A DNA stretch of 64,000 bases, taken from contig JADBXZ010000002.1 in the NCBI GenBank assembly GCA_020403265.1, positions 186,001 through 250,000 of the forward strand. Direction: 5' to 3'. The notes under the pieces are model-generated. The model was not told where the DNA came from and ran no database searches. It saw only the letters and a program-made list of their open reading frames with translations. This stretch comes from Bacteroidota bacterium. Its GTDB lineage: Bacteria > Bacteroidota > Bacteroidia > B-17B0 > Aurantibacillaceae. Both the position numbers and the translations under genes were made by a program. Of this stretch, positions 27,296 through 35,744 are shown one piece after another (position 1 is the stretch's first letter; each line of letters starts with the position of its first letter).

Positions 27296-28279
27296 GTGGG
27301 CAATAGTATAAATATTGGTATTACCGGAACTGGCAGTTTAATTGGTCAGGCAATTATTAAATGTATTAAGCTATCTGTTTTAAAAAGTCAAATTAATTTA
27401 ATCGGCTTTGATTACATTCCTGGTTCGGTAGGTGCCTATTGGTGCGAAACGAATTATTTGTTGCCGGATATTTTCAAGAAAGATATTAAGGAGGAGATAT
27501 GGCTTTCATCCCTCATTGAAAAAGTTAAGTTGCATAAATTAAACGTGTTATTCATCGGTATAGATTTTGAATTACCGGTTTTCGCTAAACACAGAGATTA
27601 CATAGAAAAAGAAACAAATTGCCACGTTATTGTAAGTAACGAAAAGGTAATAGAGATTGCTGATGATAAATATCTGACAGCCTCTTTTTTAAAAGAAAAC
27701 AATCTGTATTATCCAAAATCTTATACACTACTGAACTATAACTCACAATTGAGTTTTCCAATGATTATTAAACCAAGAATTGGTTTCAGAAGTGTTGGGT
27801 TTAATCTCATTAAAACACAGGAGGAATTTGACAGAATTATGCCAACAATTAAGGAGCCTGTTATTCAGGAGTGTATTGGTAATATTGAAGATGAGTATAC
27901 CTGTGGAATTTTATTTTTAGATAATGAATTAAAGGGTAGTATCGCACTGAGGCGTACATTAAAGGAAGGGAATACATCTACAGCCATGTATCATAAAGAC
28001 ACACCTCAGATCATCTATGATTACTTAAAAGACGTTTCCTATAAACTAAGACCATACGGTGTTTTAAATTTTCAATTGAGATTAGACAATGAGGGCCTTC
28101 CAAAAATTTTTGAAATAAATGCAAGGCATAGTGGTACAACCTATATGAGAGCCCTTTTTGGATACAATGAAATTGAATACATTATTTGTTATTGTATGAA
28201 TCTGCCACTGCCAAGCTTAACTAATTTGAAGGAAGGAAAGGTTGTGCGCTTTTTTGACGAGTTTTTTACTAATAATTGA
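27296..28279 (+). CDS. ATP-grasp ligase
   Basis: A 327-residue ATP-grasp enzyme, a group that joins a carboxylate to an amine or thiol through an acyl phosphate. An N-terminal Rossmann-like domain (IGITGTGSLIGQA) is followed by FPMIIKPRIGFRSVG (ATP-binding strand and loop), VIQECIGN, and the metal-binding PKIFEINARHSGT near residue 265. The start is GTG at 27296, immediately after the PHP stop. It may attach an amino acid or acyl group to an amino sugar, an inference only. Its overlap with the next SDR gene suggests one functional unit. Confidence 0.82.
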   Translation: MGNSINIGITGTGSLIGQAIIKCIKLSVLKSQINLIGFDYIPGSVGAYWCETNYLLPDIFKKDIKEEIWLSSLIEKVKLHKLNVLFIGIDFELPVFAKHRDYIEKETNCHVIVSNEKVIEIADDKYLTASFLKENNLYYPKSYTLLNYNSQLSFPMIIKPRIGFRSVGFNLIKTQEEFDRIMPTIKEPVIQECIGNIEDEYTCGILFLDNELKGSIALRRTLKEGNTSTAMYHKDTPQIIYDYLKDVSYKLRPYGVLNFQLRLDNEGLPKIFEINARHSGTTYMRALFGYNEIEYIICYCMNLPLPSLTNLKEGKVVRFFDEFFTNN

Positions 28280-29097
28280 CTAAACAAAGAATAATCATTA
28301 CCGGTGCAAATGGATTTATTGGATCTCATTTAGTATCAAAATTAGTTAATAAATATCATGTAATTGGAATTGATCATCACTCAACCGGGAAATCAGGGAA
28401 TTATCATCAAATCAATTTGTTGGACGTTGATGTTGAACAATTTCAACATAAATGGGAAGGAGATGTTTTTATACATTTAGCATCTGTGATGGCTAATGCA
28501 CAAAACCTAATTGATATTTCGGTTGTTAACCAAAACAATACGATGTCATTTAACGCTGCAAACCTCGCAGTGCAACTTAAATGCAAACACTTTATTAACT
28601 TGTCAAGTTCATCTGTCTATCCAAATATAAACGGAATTTTTACAGAGGATTCAATAATTGATCCTTCACAGAATACAGATGCTTTTTACGGTTTATCTAA
28701 GTTTAATTCTGAGGTGATAATTGATAAGCTGCTGATGGGTCGATTAAAAGTTACGCATTTACGTAGTTCAATGATTTACGGTGAAGGCGTTAATTCTAGT
28801 CGCATCTGGCCGGTAATGGAGAAAGAACTGAAGGAACAGAACACTGTAACTGTATACGGGAACGGCGAACGTTTAATAAATCAACTTCATATTAATTCGT
28901 TATTAAGCATTATTGAAAATGTTATTGTTCGGTCAATTACCGGTAAGTATAACATTAAGGATGAAACGATTTCTACAAAAAAACTGGCAGAAAGAATTAT
29001 TTCGCAGAAAGGAAATCCGGAAAGTAAAATTGTTTTAATAAACGAAGGAAATATGAGCAAATTTGAATTAGACAATTCAAAATACAATAGTTTGTAG
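28276..29097 (+). CDS. Extended SDR, NAD-dependent epimerase/dehydratase
   Basis: A 273-residue SDR protein with IIITGANGFIGSHLV at the N-terminus, FINLSSSSVYP for the active-site serine strand and YGLSKFNSE for the YxxxK pair. It is shorter than typical epimerases, lacking part of the C-terminal substrate domain, which suggests a reductase or a RmlD-like enzyme. The start is TTG at 28276, overlapping the ATP-grasp stop by four bases. The substrate is probably a nucleotide sugar, unknown in detail. Confidence 0.78.
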   Translation: MTKQRIIITGANGFIGSHLVSKLVNKYHVIGIDHHSTGKSGNYHQINLLDVDVEQFQHKWEGDVFIHLASVMANAQNLIDISVVNQNNTMSFNAANLAVQLKCKHFINLSSSSVYPNINGIFTEDSIIDPSQNTDAFYGLSKFNSEVIIDKLLMGRLKVTHLRSSMIYGEGVNSSRIWPVMEKELKEQNTVTVYGNGERLINQLHINSLLSIIENVIVRSITGKYNIKDETISTKKLAERIISQKGNPESKIVLINEGNMSKFELDNSKYNSL

Positions 29098-29100
29098 TTC

Positions 29101-29637
29101 ATGAGCACATTAAAGCACCTCAAATACATAGCAACTTTTCCAAAAATTGGACCGGATATGTATTTCACACATTGGCTTTTATTTTTTAAACCATTTAGAC
29201 TATGGTTTCAAAAGAGAAAGTTAGGTGCTATAGGCGACGGGAGCGAAATCAGACCATATGCTATTATAGATGGAACAAAAAACGTTTTTATAGGAAAAAA
29301 TGTAATTATACCAGAAGGCGTTCGTTTGGTAACAGATGCCTCTGACTCTGAAGCAAAAATTATTATTGAAGATTCAGTTCTATTTGCACCAAATGTTGCG
29401 GTGTATTCAACTACGCATACATTTAGTAATACAGAAATACCTATTAAGGAACAGGCATTGCTTAACAAAACTACTATTATAAAAGAAAATTCTTGGATTG
29501 GTATTAATTCTGTGATATTGGCCGGAGTGACTATAGGTAAACATGTAGTAATTGGTGCAAATAGTTTTGTAAACAAGGATATTCCTGATTTTTCAGTGGC
29601 GGTTGGCAACCCTGCTAAAGTAATTAAAACATTATAA
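29101..29637 (+). CDS. Left-handed beta-helix acyltransferase (maltose/galactoside acetyltransferase-like)
   Basis: A 178-residue hexapeptide-repeat protein. Repeats such as IFIGKNVIIPEG, IIIEDSVLFAPN, ENSWIGINSVILAGVTIGKHVVIGANSFV end in AVGNPAKVIKTL, the usual C-terminus of sugar O- or N-acetyltransferases; the YSTTHTF segment carries the likely catalytic histidine. The N-terminal 55 residues have a basic, aromatic character that could dock at the membrane. It sits 3 bases after the SDR and just before the second HisF-like gene. The acceptor is unknown. Confidence 0.82.
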   Translation: MSTLKHLKYIATFPKIGPDMYFTHWLLFFKPFRLWFQKRKLGAIGDGSEIRPYAIIDGTKNVFIGKNVIIPEGVRLVTDASDSEAKIIIEDSVLFAPNVAVYSTTHTFSNTEIPIKEQALLNKTTIIKENSWIGINSVILAGVTIGKHVVIGANSFVNKDIPDFSVAVGNPAKVIKTL

Positions 29638-29638
29638 A

Positions 29639-30481
29639 ATGATTGCAACGCGCATCATCCCACGTTTAGATATAAAGGGTCCAAATCTTGTGAAAGGTAT
29701 TCATCTCGAAGGTTTGCGTGTTTTAGGTGACCCTTCAGAGTTCGCAAAGTTTTATTATGAACAAGGTGCGGACGAATTAATTTATCAGGATGTAGTAGCA
29801 AGTTTATTTGAGCGGAATTCTTTGCACGACATTATTTCAAAAACTGCAAAACAAGTATTTATACCGATTACAGTTGGAGGAGGCCTGCGTTCCATTGAAG
29901 ATATAAAGCAAGTTTTACGAGCCGGTGCAGATAAAGTTTCGCTTAATACGGCTGCCATAAAAAATCCACAACTAATAAAAGAGGCAAGTTTAAAGTTTGG
30001 ATCTTCAACAATCGTTGTAGCAATAGAAGCAATCAAGCAATCTGATGGAACTTATCACGCATATATTGATAATGGTCGCGAAGAAACAGGTATGGAAGTT
30101 GCTAGGTGGGCAAAACAAGTTGAAGAATTAGGTGCTGGCGAAATAAATTTAACTTCAGTAGACAGAGATGGAACAGGATTAGGGTTTGATTTAGAGTTGA
30201 TAAAAATGGTAACAGATTTGGTTTCAATCCCTGTTATTGCTCATGGCGGACCCGGTAATATAAATCACACAGCAGAGGCTGTAACTAAAGGAAATGCGCA
30301 TGCCGTTTCTTTAGCATCTGTTTTACATTATGATGCCATAAAGCATAATTTTAATTTAGAAAAAGTTAATGAGGGCAATTTCGAGTTTCTAAAGGCCAAT
30401 AGAAATTACTCAAAAATTAGTCCTTGTAATTTAGAGGAAATAAAGACTCATTTTAAAAAGGAAGGATTAGTGGTACGATAG
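29639..30481 (+). CDS. hisF: HisF-like ammonia-channel subunit, set 2
   Basis: A barrel protein of 280 residues, about 25-30 longer than most HisF proteins at its C-terminus. The first catalytic aspartate is kept (D11 in PRLDIKGP), but the second position is glutamate (E130 in VVAIEAIKQ), opposite to the other two HisF-like proteins of the window. SVDRDGTGLG and the phosphate-binding GGP/GNI segments are well preserved, so it is the copy closest to histidine-pathway HisF. Downstream HisH-like and PP-loop genes point to sugar amidation. A histidine role is unlikely without other his genes. Confidence 0.85.
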   Translation: MIATRIIPRLDIKGPNLVKGIHLEGLRVLGDPSEFAKFYYEQGADELIYQDVVASLFERNSLHDIISKTAKQVFIPITVGGGLRSIEDIKQVLRAGADKVSLNTAAIKNPQLIKEASLKFGSSTIVVAIEAIKQSDGTYHAYIDNGREETGMEVARWAKQVEELGAGEINLTSVDRDGTGLGFDLELIKMVTDLVSIPVIAHGGPGNINHTAEAVTKGNAHAVSLASVLHYDAIKHNFNLEKVNEGNFEFLKANRNYSKISPCNLEEIKTHFKKEGLVVR

Positions 30482-30484
30482 ATT

Positions 30485-31120
30485 ATGAAGAAGATTGTTA
30501 TAATTGACTATTCATTAGGAAATTTGTTTAGCGTAAATCAGGCCTTAGTAAATAGCGGCGCTAATGTATGTATATCAGATAAACCCACTGATTTGTTAGA
30601 GGCCGATGCTGTGGTTTTGCCGGGTGTTGGCGCATTTAATGAGGCGATGGGTAATCTCCAGAAAAGCAAGTTAGATAAGGCCATACTTGATTGCATTAAA
30701 CAAGGTAAACCATTTTTAGGCATTTGTTTGGGTATGCAATTATTATTTAATAATAGTGAGGAATTTGGTTCTACCAATGGGCTTGGTATAATTGACGGGA
30801 CTATAAAAAAATTTAAATCATCCGGTTATCAAAAAATTTTAGTGCCACAGGTTGGCTGGAATAATATTTTAGCACCAAAAAATATGAATTGGGAGAAAAC
30901 AATTCTAAAGGGAATAAATGAAAATACGTATATGTACTTCGTTCATTCTTATTATGCATTGCCAAAGAATGCAGAGAATGTCCTTTCTGAAACAACTTAT
31001 TCAGACATTAAATATTGTTCAGCGGTGATTAAAGATAATGTTACTGCAACACAATTTCATCCCGAGAAGAGTGGGGAGGAAGGGCTAAGGATATACACCA
31101 ATTGGTTAAATACAATATAA
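30485..31120 (+). CDS. hisH: HisH-like glutamine amidotransferase subunit, set 2
   Basis: A 211-residue class-I glutaminase. The triad is intact: C81 in GICLGMQ, H192 and E194 in QFHPEKS. It lies 3 bases after its HisF-like partner and one base before the PP-loop amidotransferase gene, giving the order hisF-hisH-PP-loop. The expected job is to feed ammonia through the HisF-like barrel to the amidotransferase. Histidine biosynthesis is the alternative but lacks support here. Confidence 0.87.
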   Translation: MKKIVIIDYSLGNLFSVNQALVNSGANVCISDKPTDLLEADAVVLPGVGAFNEAMGNLQKSKLDKAILDCIKQGKPFLGICLGMQLLFNNSEEFGSTNGLGIIDGTIKKFKSSGYQKILVPQVGWNNILAPKNMNWEKTILKGINENTYMYFVHSYYALPKNAENVLSETTYSDIKYCSAVIKDNVTATQFHPEKSGEEGLRIYTNWLNTI

Positions 31121-31121
31121 A

Positions 31122-32351
31122 ATGACAAAACACGAAACATACTATGGGTTGCCACACGATGTGAAATTTTGTAAAAAATGCATCATGAGTAATCAGCGCC
31201 CTGCTTCTACCGTAGAGTTTAAGCATACCAAGGATAGTAAAAAGGTAACCATGAATTTTGACGAGCATGGCATTTGCGATGCTTGTAGAGCTAATGAACA
31301 AAAAGCGTCAATTAATTGGAACGAGAGAGAAGAGAAATTATTGCAGTTACTAGATAAATACCGCAAAAACGATGGGAGTTACGATTGTTTAATACCTGGG
31401 AGTGGTGGTAAAGACAGCGCTTATCAAGCACATGTATTGAAATACAAGTACGGAATGAATCCTTTAACTGTTACTTGGCCGCCAATTTTGTATACCGACT
31501 ATGGGTATAAAAATTTTAAAAATTGGTTAGATGTTGGAGGATTTGATAACGTTAGTTTTAATCGCAATGGTAAAGTAATGAAATTACTTACTAAACTTTC
31601 TATTGAAAATTTGTATCACCCGTTTCAGACATTTATTTTAGGGCAAAAAAATTTAGGACCTAAATTAGCCGCTAAGTTTAACATTCCATTAGTATTTTAT
31701 GGTGAGAATGAAGCTGAGTATGGAAATCCAATTGCAGATAACTCTTCCTCATTAAGAGATAAATCATTTTACTCATTCAATAACATTAATGATATCTATC
31801 TTGGAGGCGTTTCAATTGCAGAACTTCGTGAGAAATATAAGGTGCGGTTGTCAGATTTAATGAGTTTTTTACCACCAACAGCAGAAGAGCTTAGCAAAAA
31901 TGATATTCAGGTTCATTATTTAGGTTATTATTTGAAATGGACACCACAAGAAGTTTATTATTACGCTGTAGAAAATACAGGCTTTCAAGCAAGGCCGTTT
32001 AGAACGCAAGGAACATACAGTAAATATAATAGTATTGATGATAAAATCGATGATTTACACTATTATACAACTTACATCAAGTTTGGAATTGGACGCACAA
32101 CCTATGATGCTTCGCAAGAGATAAGAAATCATCACATCAACAGAGATGAAGCAGTAGCGTTAGCTAAAAAATTTGATGGTGAATTTCCTGATAAATATTT
32201 TAATGAGATTATGGAATACCTCGAAATAAATCCGGAGTATTTTAAAAATGAATTATGTGATAAGTTCCGCAGCCCTCATTTATGGAATAAAGTAAATGGT
32301 GAATGGAAATTGCGTTATAATGTTTGGGGTGGAGGTACAGATGATAAGTAA
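31122..32351 (+). CDS. N-acetyl sugar amidotransferase, PP-loop ATPase, set 2
   Basis: A 409-residue PP-loop enzyme that adenylates an N-acetyl oxygen and replaces it with ammonia, making an acetamidino sugar. Two CxxC pairs (C17/C20 and C52/C55) form a probable zinc site, followed by the ATP PP-loop SGGKDS at 94-99. GENEAEYGN near residue 195 corresponds to the conserved acid segment. The adjoining HisH/HisF-like pair supplies ammonia. Together with the 59094 gene it forms the SGGKDS subgroup, distinct from the two WbpG-like copies in the window. The target sugar is not known. Confidence 0.83.
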   Translation: MTKHETYYGLPHDVKFCKKCIMSNQRPASTVEFKHTKDSKKVTMNFDEHGICDACRANEQKASINWNEREEKLLQLLDKYRKNDGSYDCLIPGSGGKDSAYQAHVLKYKYGMNPLTVTWPPILYTDYGYKNFKNWLDVGGFDNVSFNRNGKVMKLLTKLSIENLYHPFQTFILGQKNLGPKLAAKFNIPLVFYGENEAEYGNPIADNSSSLRDKSFYSFNNINDIYLGGVSIAELREKYKVRLSDLMSFLPPTAEELSKNDIQVHYLGYYLKWTPQEVYYYAVENTGFQARPFRTQGTYSKYNSIDDKIDDLHYYTTYIKFGIGRTTYDASQEIRNHHINRDEAVALAKKFDGEFPDKYFNEIMEYLEINPEYFKNELCDKFRSPHLWNKVNGEWKLRYNVWGGGTDDK

Positions 32352-33369
32352 AACTAGCGTTGCTGTAATTGGTGCAGGACGAATGGGCTTAAGACATTGT
32401 AATGGTGTGCTGGAATCTAATTTGGTGAACGAGTTATATGTAGTAGATATTAATGAAGCCTCTCTTTCTAATGCTAGGGAACAATTAAAAAAACACGAAA
32501 CGCAAAAGATAAATTATCTTTTATTAGATAATTTTTTGAAATTGAGCAATAGTATTGAAATAATTATTCTGGCTTCAACAGCTGGGCATAGAATTGGCTT
32601 GAGTAATCAGCTTTTGAAATTTAACACAAGATACTTTTTAATTGAAAAACCCTTAGGCCAATCAATGGAGGAAGTTAATCAACTGTTGAATTTTTTTGAA
32701 AAGCAAAATAATTGTAAGGCTTTTGTAAATTTAAATACACGTTTATATCCTTCATATATACGGTTAAAAAGTGATTTGAAATCCTTACCGCAATTTAATG
32801 GTCCTTTAACTATATCTATAAATACTGGTACTGTTGGTATAGGCGCAAATGGAATTCACTATATCGATCTGTTAAAATATCTAACAGACGCTTCCCACAT
32901 AAAAATAAAACACGCATCAATAGACGATTTCGTAATACCGAGTGGCAGAGGAAAAGAGTTTGGTGATTTTGGAGGGTATGCAATTTTGGAGTATTTAAAC
33001 TCAAAAAGCGAATTGTTAGCAACCGCGCACTTGATTTTAGGTTCGCAAACAACAGTTCTTGGTCCTTGGGAAATTGTTGGGTCACATGGTCGAATTTTGA
33101 TAGATGAATTTGAACAAACGCGCTTTAATAAATACAGAAAAGCAGATAGCGAGTTGCCTGTAAACAGATATGCCGGTGATTATTTACCTATGGAGACTGA
33201 AGTGTTTGAAATCCCTTTTCTGAATGATTTAACTAAACATTGGTTTATTCAATTAAATAATGGAGAATATATTTTACCAACATTAAGTGAAACAAAAATA
33301 GTTCATGCGACATTGTTTGACTGGTTGAATCATAGTTCAAAATACAAAAACAATTTTCCAATCACATAA
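32341..33369 (+). CDS. Gfo/Idh/MocA family oxidoreductase
   Basis: A 342-residue NAD(P)-dependent dehydrogenase. The nucleotide-binding VAVIGAGRMGLRHC motif is at the N-terminus, LIEKPLGQS near residue 100 includes the conserved EKP lysine, and GANGIHYIDLLKYL near 175 carries the usual histidine. The start is the ATG at 32341, overlapping the amidotransferase by 11 bases; an upstream in-frame ATG at 32296 would add 15 residues before the Rossmann fold and is less likely. It probably oxidises or reduces a nucleotide sugar; the next gene is a second member of the same family. Confidence 0.82.
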   Translation: MISKTSVAVIGAGRMGLRHCNGVLESNLVNELYVVDINEASLSNAREQLKKHETQKINYLLLDNFLKLSNSIEIIILASTAGHRIGLSNQLLKFNTRYFLIEKPLGQSMEEVNQLLNFFEKQNNCKAFVNLNTRLYPSYIRLKSDLKSLPQFNGPLTISINTGTVGIGANGIHYIDLLKYLTDASHIKIKHASIDDFVIPSGRGKEFGDFGGYAILEYLNSKSELLATAHLILGSQTTVLGPWEIVGSHGRILIDEFEQTRFNKYRKADSELPVNRYAGDYLPMETEVFEIPFLNDLTKHWFIQLNNGEYILPTLSETKIVHATLFDWLNHSSKYKNNFPIT

Positions 33370-33372
33370 ACA

Positions 33373-34326
33373 ATGAAAATTGCAATTATCGGTACCGGCC
33401 TAATGGCCATTGAATATGCAAAAGTTTTAAAAGGGCTTAACGAATCGTTCATAGTTATAGGACGAGGCGAAAAAAATGCAAGCGCCTTTTATGAAGCAAC
33501 ACAAATAAAGGCTTTTACCGGAGGTCTAGCTTCTAATATTAAACAACTTGATAATGTTACGCATGTTATCAATGCAGTAGGTATTGAGTCTTTAAAAGAC
33601 GTTACCATAGAATTGTTGAATTCGAACATTGAAAACATATTGCTTGAAAAGCCTGGTGTGGCATATCCTAATGAAATAAATGAAATTGCTGAGTTAGCAA
33701 ATAGAAAAAAAGCGAATATTGTTCTGGCGTATAATCGAAGATTTTACCAATCAACCATTAAGGCAAAGGAGTTGATTGAACAGGATGGTGGCGTTGTTGC
33801 TTTTAATTTTGAATTCACTGAATGGGCACATCAAATAGAAACAATAAAACACTTAAAAACAAGGGCTGAATTAGAGAATTGGTTTTTAGGGAATTCAACG
33901 CATGTGATTGACTTAGCATTTTATTTAGGGGGTACACCAAAAGAACTAAATTGTTATGTAGCAGGTAAAGATAAAATAGAATGGCATCCTGCATCAAGTA
34001 GTTTTTCAGGCTCTGGTGTTTCTGATAGAGACGCTTTATTTTCATATAGTGCTCATTGGCAAACGCCTGGCAGATTTGTGCTGGAAGTTTTGACTACAAA
34101 AAACCGATATATTTTTAAACCTCTTGAAAAATTACAAGTTCAAAAATTAGGCACAGTGGCAGTTAATTTTTGCGAGGATATTGATTATAGATTGGATGAG
34201 GTCTACAAGCCTGGATTTTATTTACAAACAAAGGCTTTCTTAGTAAACGATTTAAACAGTTTTGTTTCGCTTGATGAACAAGCAAAACTTATAAACGGGG
34301 TTTATAAACAAATGAGCGGGTACTAA
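33373..34326 (+). CDS. Gfo/Idh/MocA family oxidoreductase
   Basis: A 317-residue family member starting with MKIAIIGTGLMAIEYAK, with ILLEKPGVAYP near residue 95 (EKP motif) and NSTHVIDLAFYLGG near 177 (conserved histidine). It resembles the preceding gene only at the family level, so the two are not a recent duplication. Three bases separate them, and the stop overlaps the next gene's start. A pair of Gfo/Idh enzymes suggests two redox steps on one sugar or a heteromeric enzyme; which is not visible. Confidence 0.78.
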   Translation: MKIAIIGTGLMAIEYAKVLKGLNESFIVIGRGEKNASAFYEATQIKAFTGGLASNIKQLDNVTHVINAVGIESLKDVTIELLNSNIENILLEKPGVAYPNEINEIAELANRKKANIVLAYNRRFYQSTIKAKELIEQDGGVVAFNFEFTEWAHQIETIKHLKTRAELENWFLGNSTHVIDLAFYLGGTPKELNCYVAGKDKIEWHPASSSFSGSGVSDRDALFSYSAHWQTPGRFVLEVLTTKNRYIFKPLEKLQVQKLGTVAVNFCEDIDYRLDEVYKPGFYLQTKAFLVNDLNSFVSLDEQAKLINGVYKQMSGY

Positions 34327-35744
34327 TGAATTATATCACTCCGGATAGTGAAATAAAAAAGTTGTTCACCTCATTAGAATCGAATTCTAAAATTACCGGA
34401 CTTAAGGTAAAGAATGAAGCTATTTACTCCATGTTTCGATATCATTTAGAGATAATAGTGCGGATTGCTTATTCAGAAGTAATTAATAAAATAGAACAGA
34501 AAGAAAAAAAGCCTGTTTCTTCAGGTTCATCATATCAATCAAATATTATCCAACGTATAAAGACACGAGTTAATAGAAAGCTTTATTACAGCCAGTTCGA
34601 TAATTTAGCTGATTTTCAAGGCAACCCTAAAGTCATTTTTGTTGCTACGTCTCCACAGGTTAACCATAAGAATCATTCAATCGAATTAGAAGATTTGATA
34701 TTTGATTGCAACCAAAAAAAAATAGCAAATGGGTTTGTATTGCCTGAGTATAATTTTACAATTAAGCGTAACAAGGGTATTCATTTGAAAAACTATTTTG
34801 CCTTAAATGAATATTCTGACAATCAAATACAATTTTCAGAGGATGACCTAAATAATTTGGAGTTGTTTAAACAATTGGTTTGTTCAGTTATTAAATTTAT
34901 AACGCCTAAAGATTTAACTGGTTTAAATGGTGTTGTGGCTTGGCAGTTAAAAAATGCGGCTGCATTACAAAGAATTTTACGGGTAGTAAAACCTACTGCT
35001 GTTGTCGCAAGATCTTTGTATTCTGATAAATGGGTTGTAATGGCAGCAAACCGTGAACAAATTCAAACTATTGAAGTGCAACACGGCGTTTTTACGAAGG
35101 ATAATTTTTATTTCCATTCTTTGAGTAATTTAAGTTTAAACGAATTATTGGTTCCAACAAAAATATTATGCTTAGGAAATGAATGGTTATCTGTTTTAAG
35201 AAAACAAGACCAATATTGGACTAAATTGAATTCAGCTACAGTCGGCACTAAGAACTTCTTCGAAAATAAAAGGCAAGATGTATCTAAGCCGGTTTTTTTA
35301 ATTGCCTTACAAGATTTATCTGTAGAATTATTTAACTTTTATGATTTTATGGTAAAGCTTATTGCTGATAACCCAGAAATCTATGAACGATACGAAGTAG
35401 TTATTCGTCCACATCCAATAGATGTAGATTCTAACCAAATTAGAAACACAAAACTTAAGAATTGTCGAATCAGTCATTATAACCAAGAAAGTGTTGCGTC
35501 AATTTTATCAAAAGCTAACGTCCTTTTAACGGCATCCTCAATGATGCTTTATGAGGCTCAGGCGCTTAATGTTACTGCTGTTTCATTGGAGCAATATCGT
35601 TATTTAACGATTGATAAGAACATTTTGTTTTTGGAGGGTACGTCTAACTTTATTCAAAAATTAGAGCAATTTGAACAAAAAAAAGCTAGGTTAGAATACC
35701 TTAATTTGTATGATTTTAATGCATTTGAGCAATTAGCATGTTAA
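34326..35744 (+). CDS. Putative GT-B fold surface-carbohydrate transferase
   Basis: A 472-residue protein not clearly matched to a named family. Features pointing to a GT-B enzyme are IQTIEVQHGVF near residue 250, which resembles the QHG segment of capsule and CDP-glycerol-type transferases, VVIRPHPIDVD near 360, and SKANVLLTASSMMLYEAQAL near 400, the nucleotide-binding end. Residues 1-150 are hydrophilic and unassigned. It overlaps both neighbours and so belongs to the same translation unit. It may transfer an unusual sugar or a phosphosugar. Confidence 0.55.
   Translation: MNYITPDSEIKKLFTSLESNSKITGLKVKNEAIYSMFRYHLEIIVRIAYSEVINKIEQKEKKPVSSGSSYQSNIIQRIKTRVNRKLYYSQFDNLADFQGNPKVIFVATSPQVNHKNHSIELEDLIFDCNQKKIANGFVLPEYNFTIKRNKGIHLKNYFALNEYSDNQIQFSEDDLNNLELFKQLVCSVIKFITPKDLTGLNGVVAWQLKNAAALQRILRVVKPTAVVARSLYSDKWVVMAANREQIQTIEVQHGVFTKDNFYFHSLSNLSLNELLVPTKILCLGNEWLSVLRKQDQYWTKLNSATVGTKNFFENKRQDVSKPVFLIALQDLSVELFNFYDFMVKLIADNPEIYERYEVVIRPHPIDVDSNQIRNTKLKNCRISHYNQESVASILSKANVLLTASSMMLYEAQALNVTAVSLEQYRYLTIDKNILFLEGTSNFIQKLEQFEQKKARLEYLNLYDFNAFEQLAC

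Noticed and set aside
29208-29648. Long antisense open frame (146 codons) opposite the hexapeptide acyltransferase
   Set aside because: It lies fully opposite a well-supported gene and shows no domain; hexapeptide repeats commonly leave open antisense frames.
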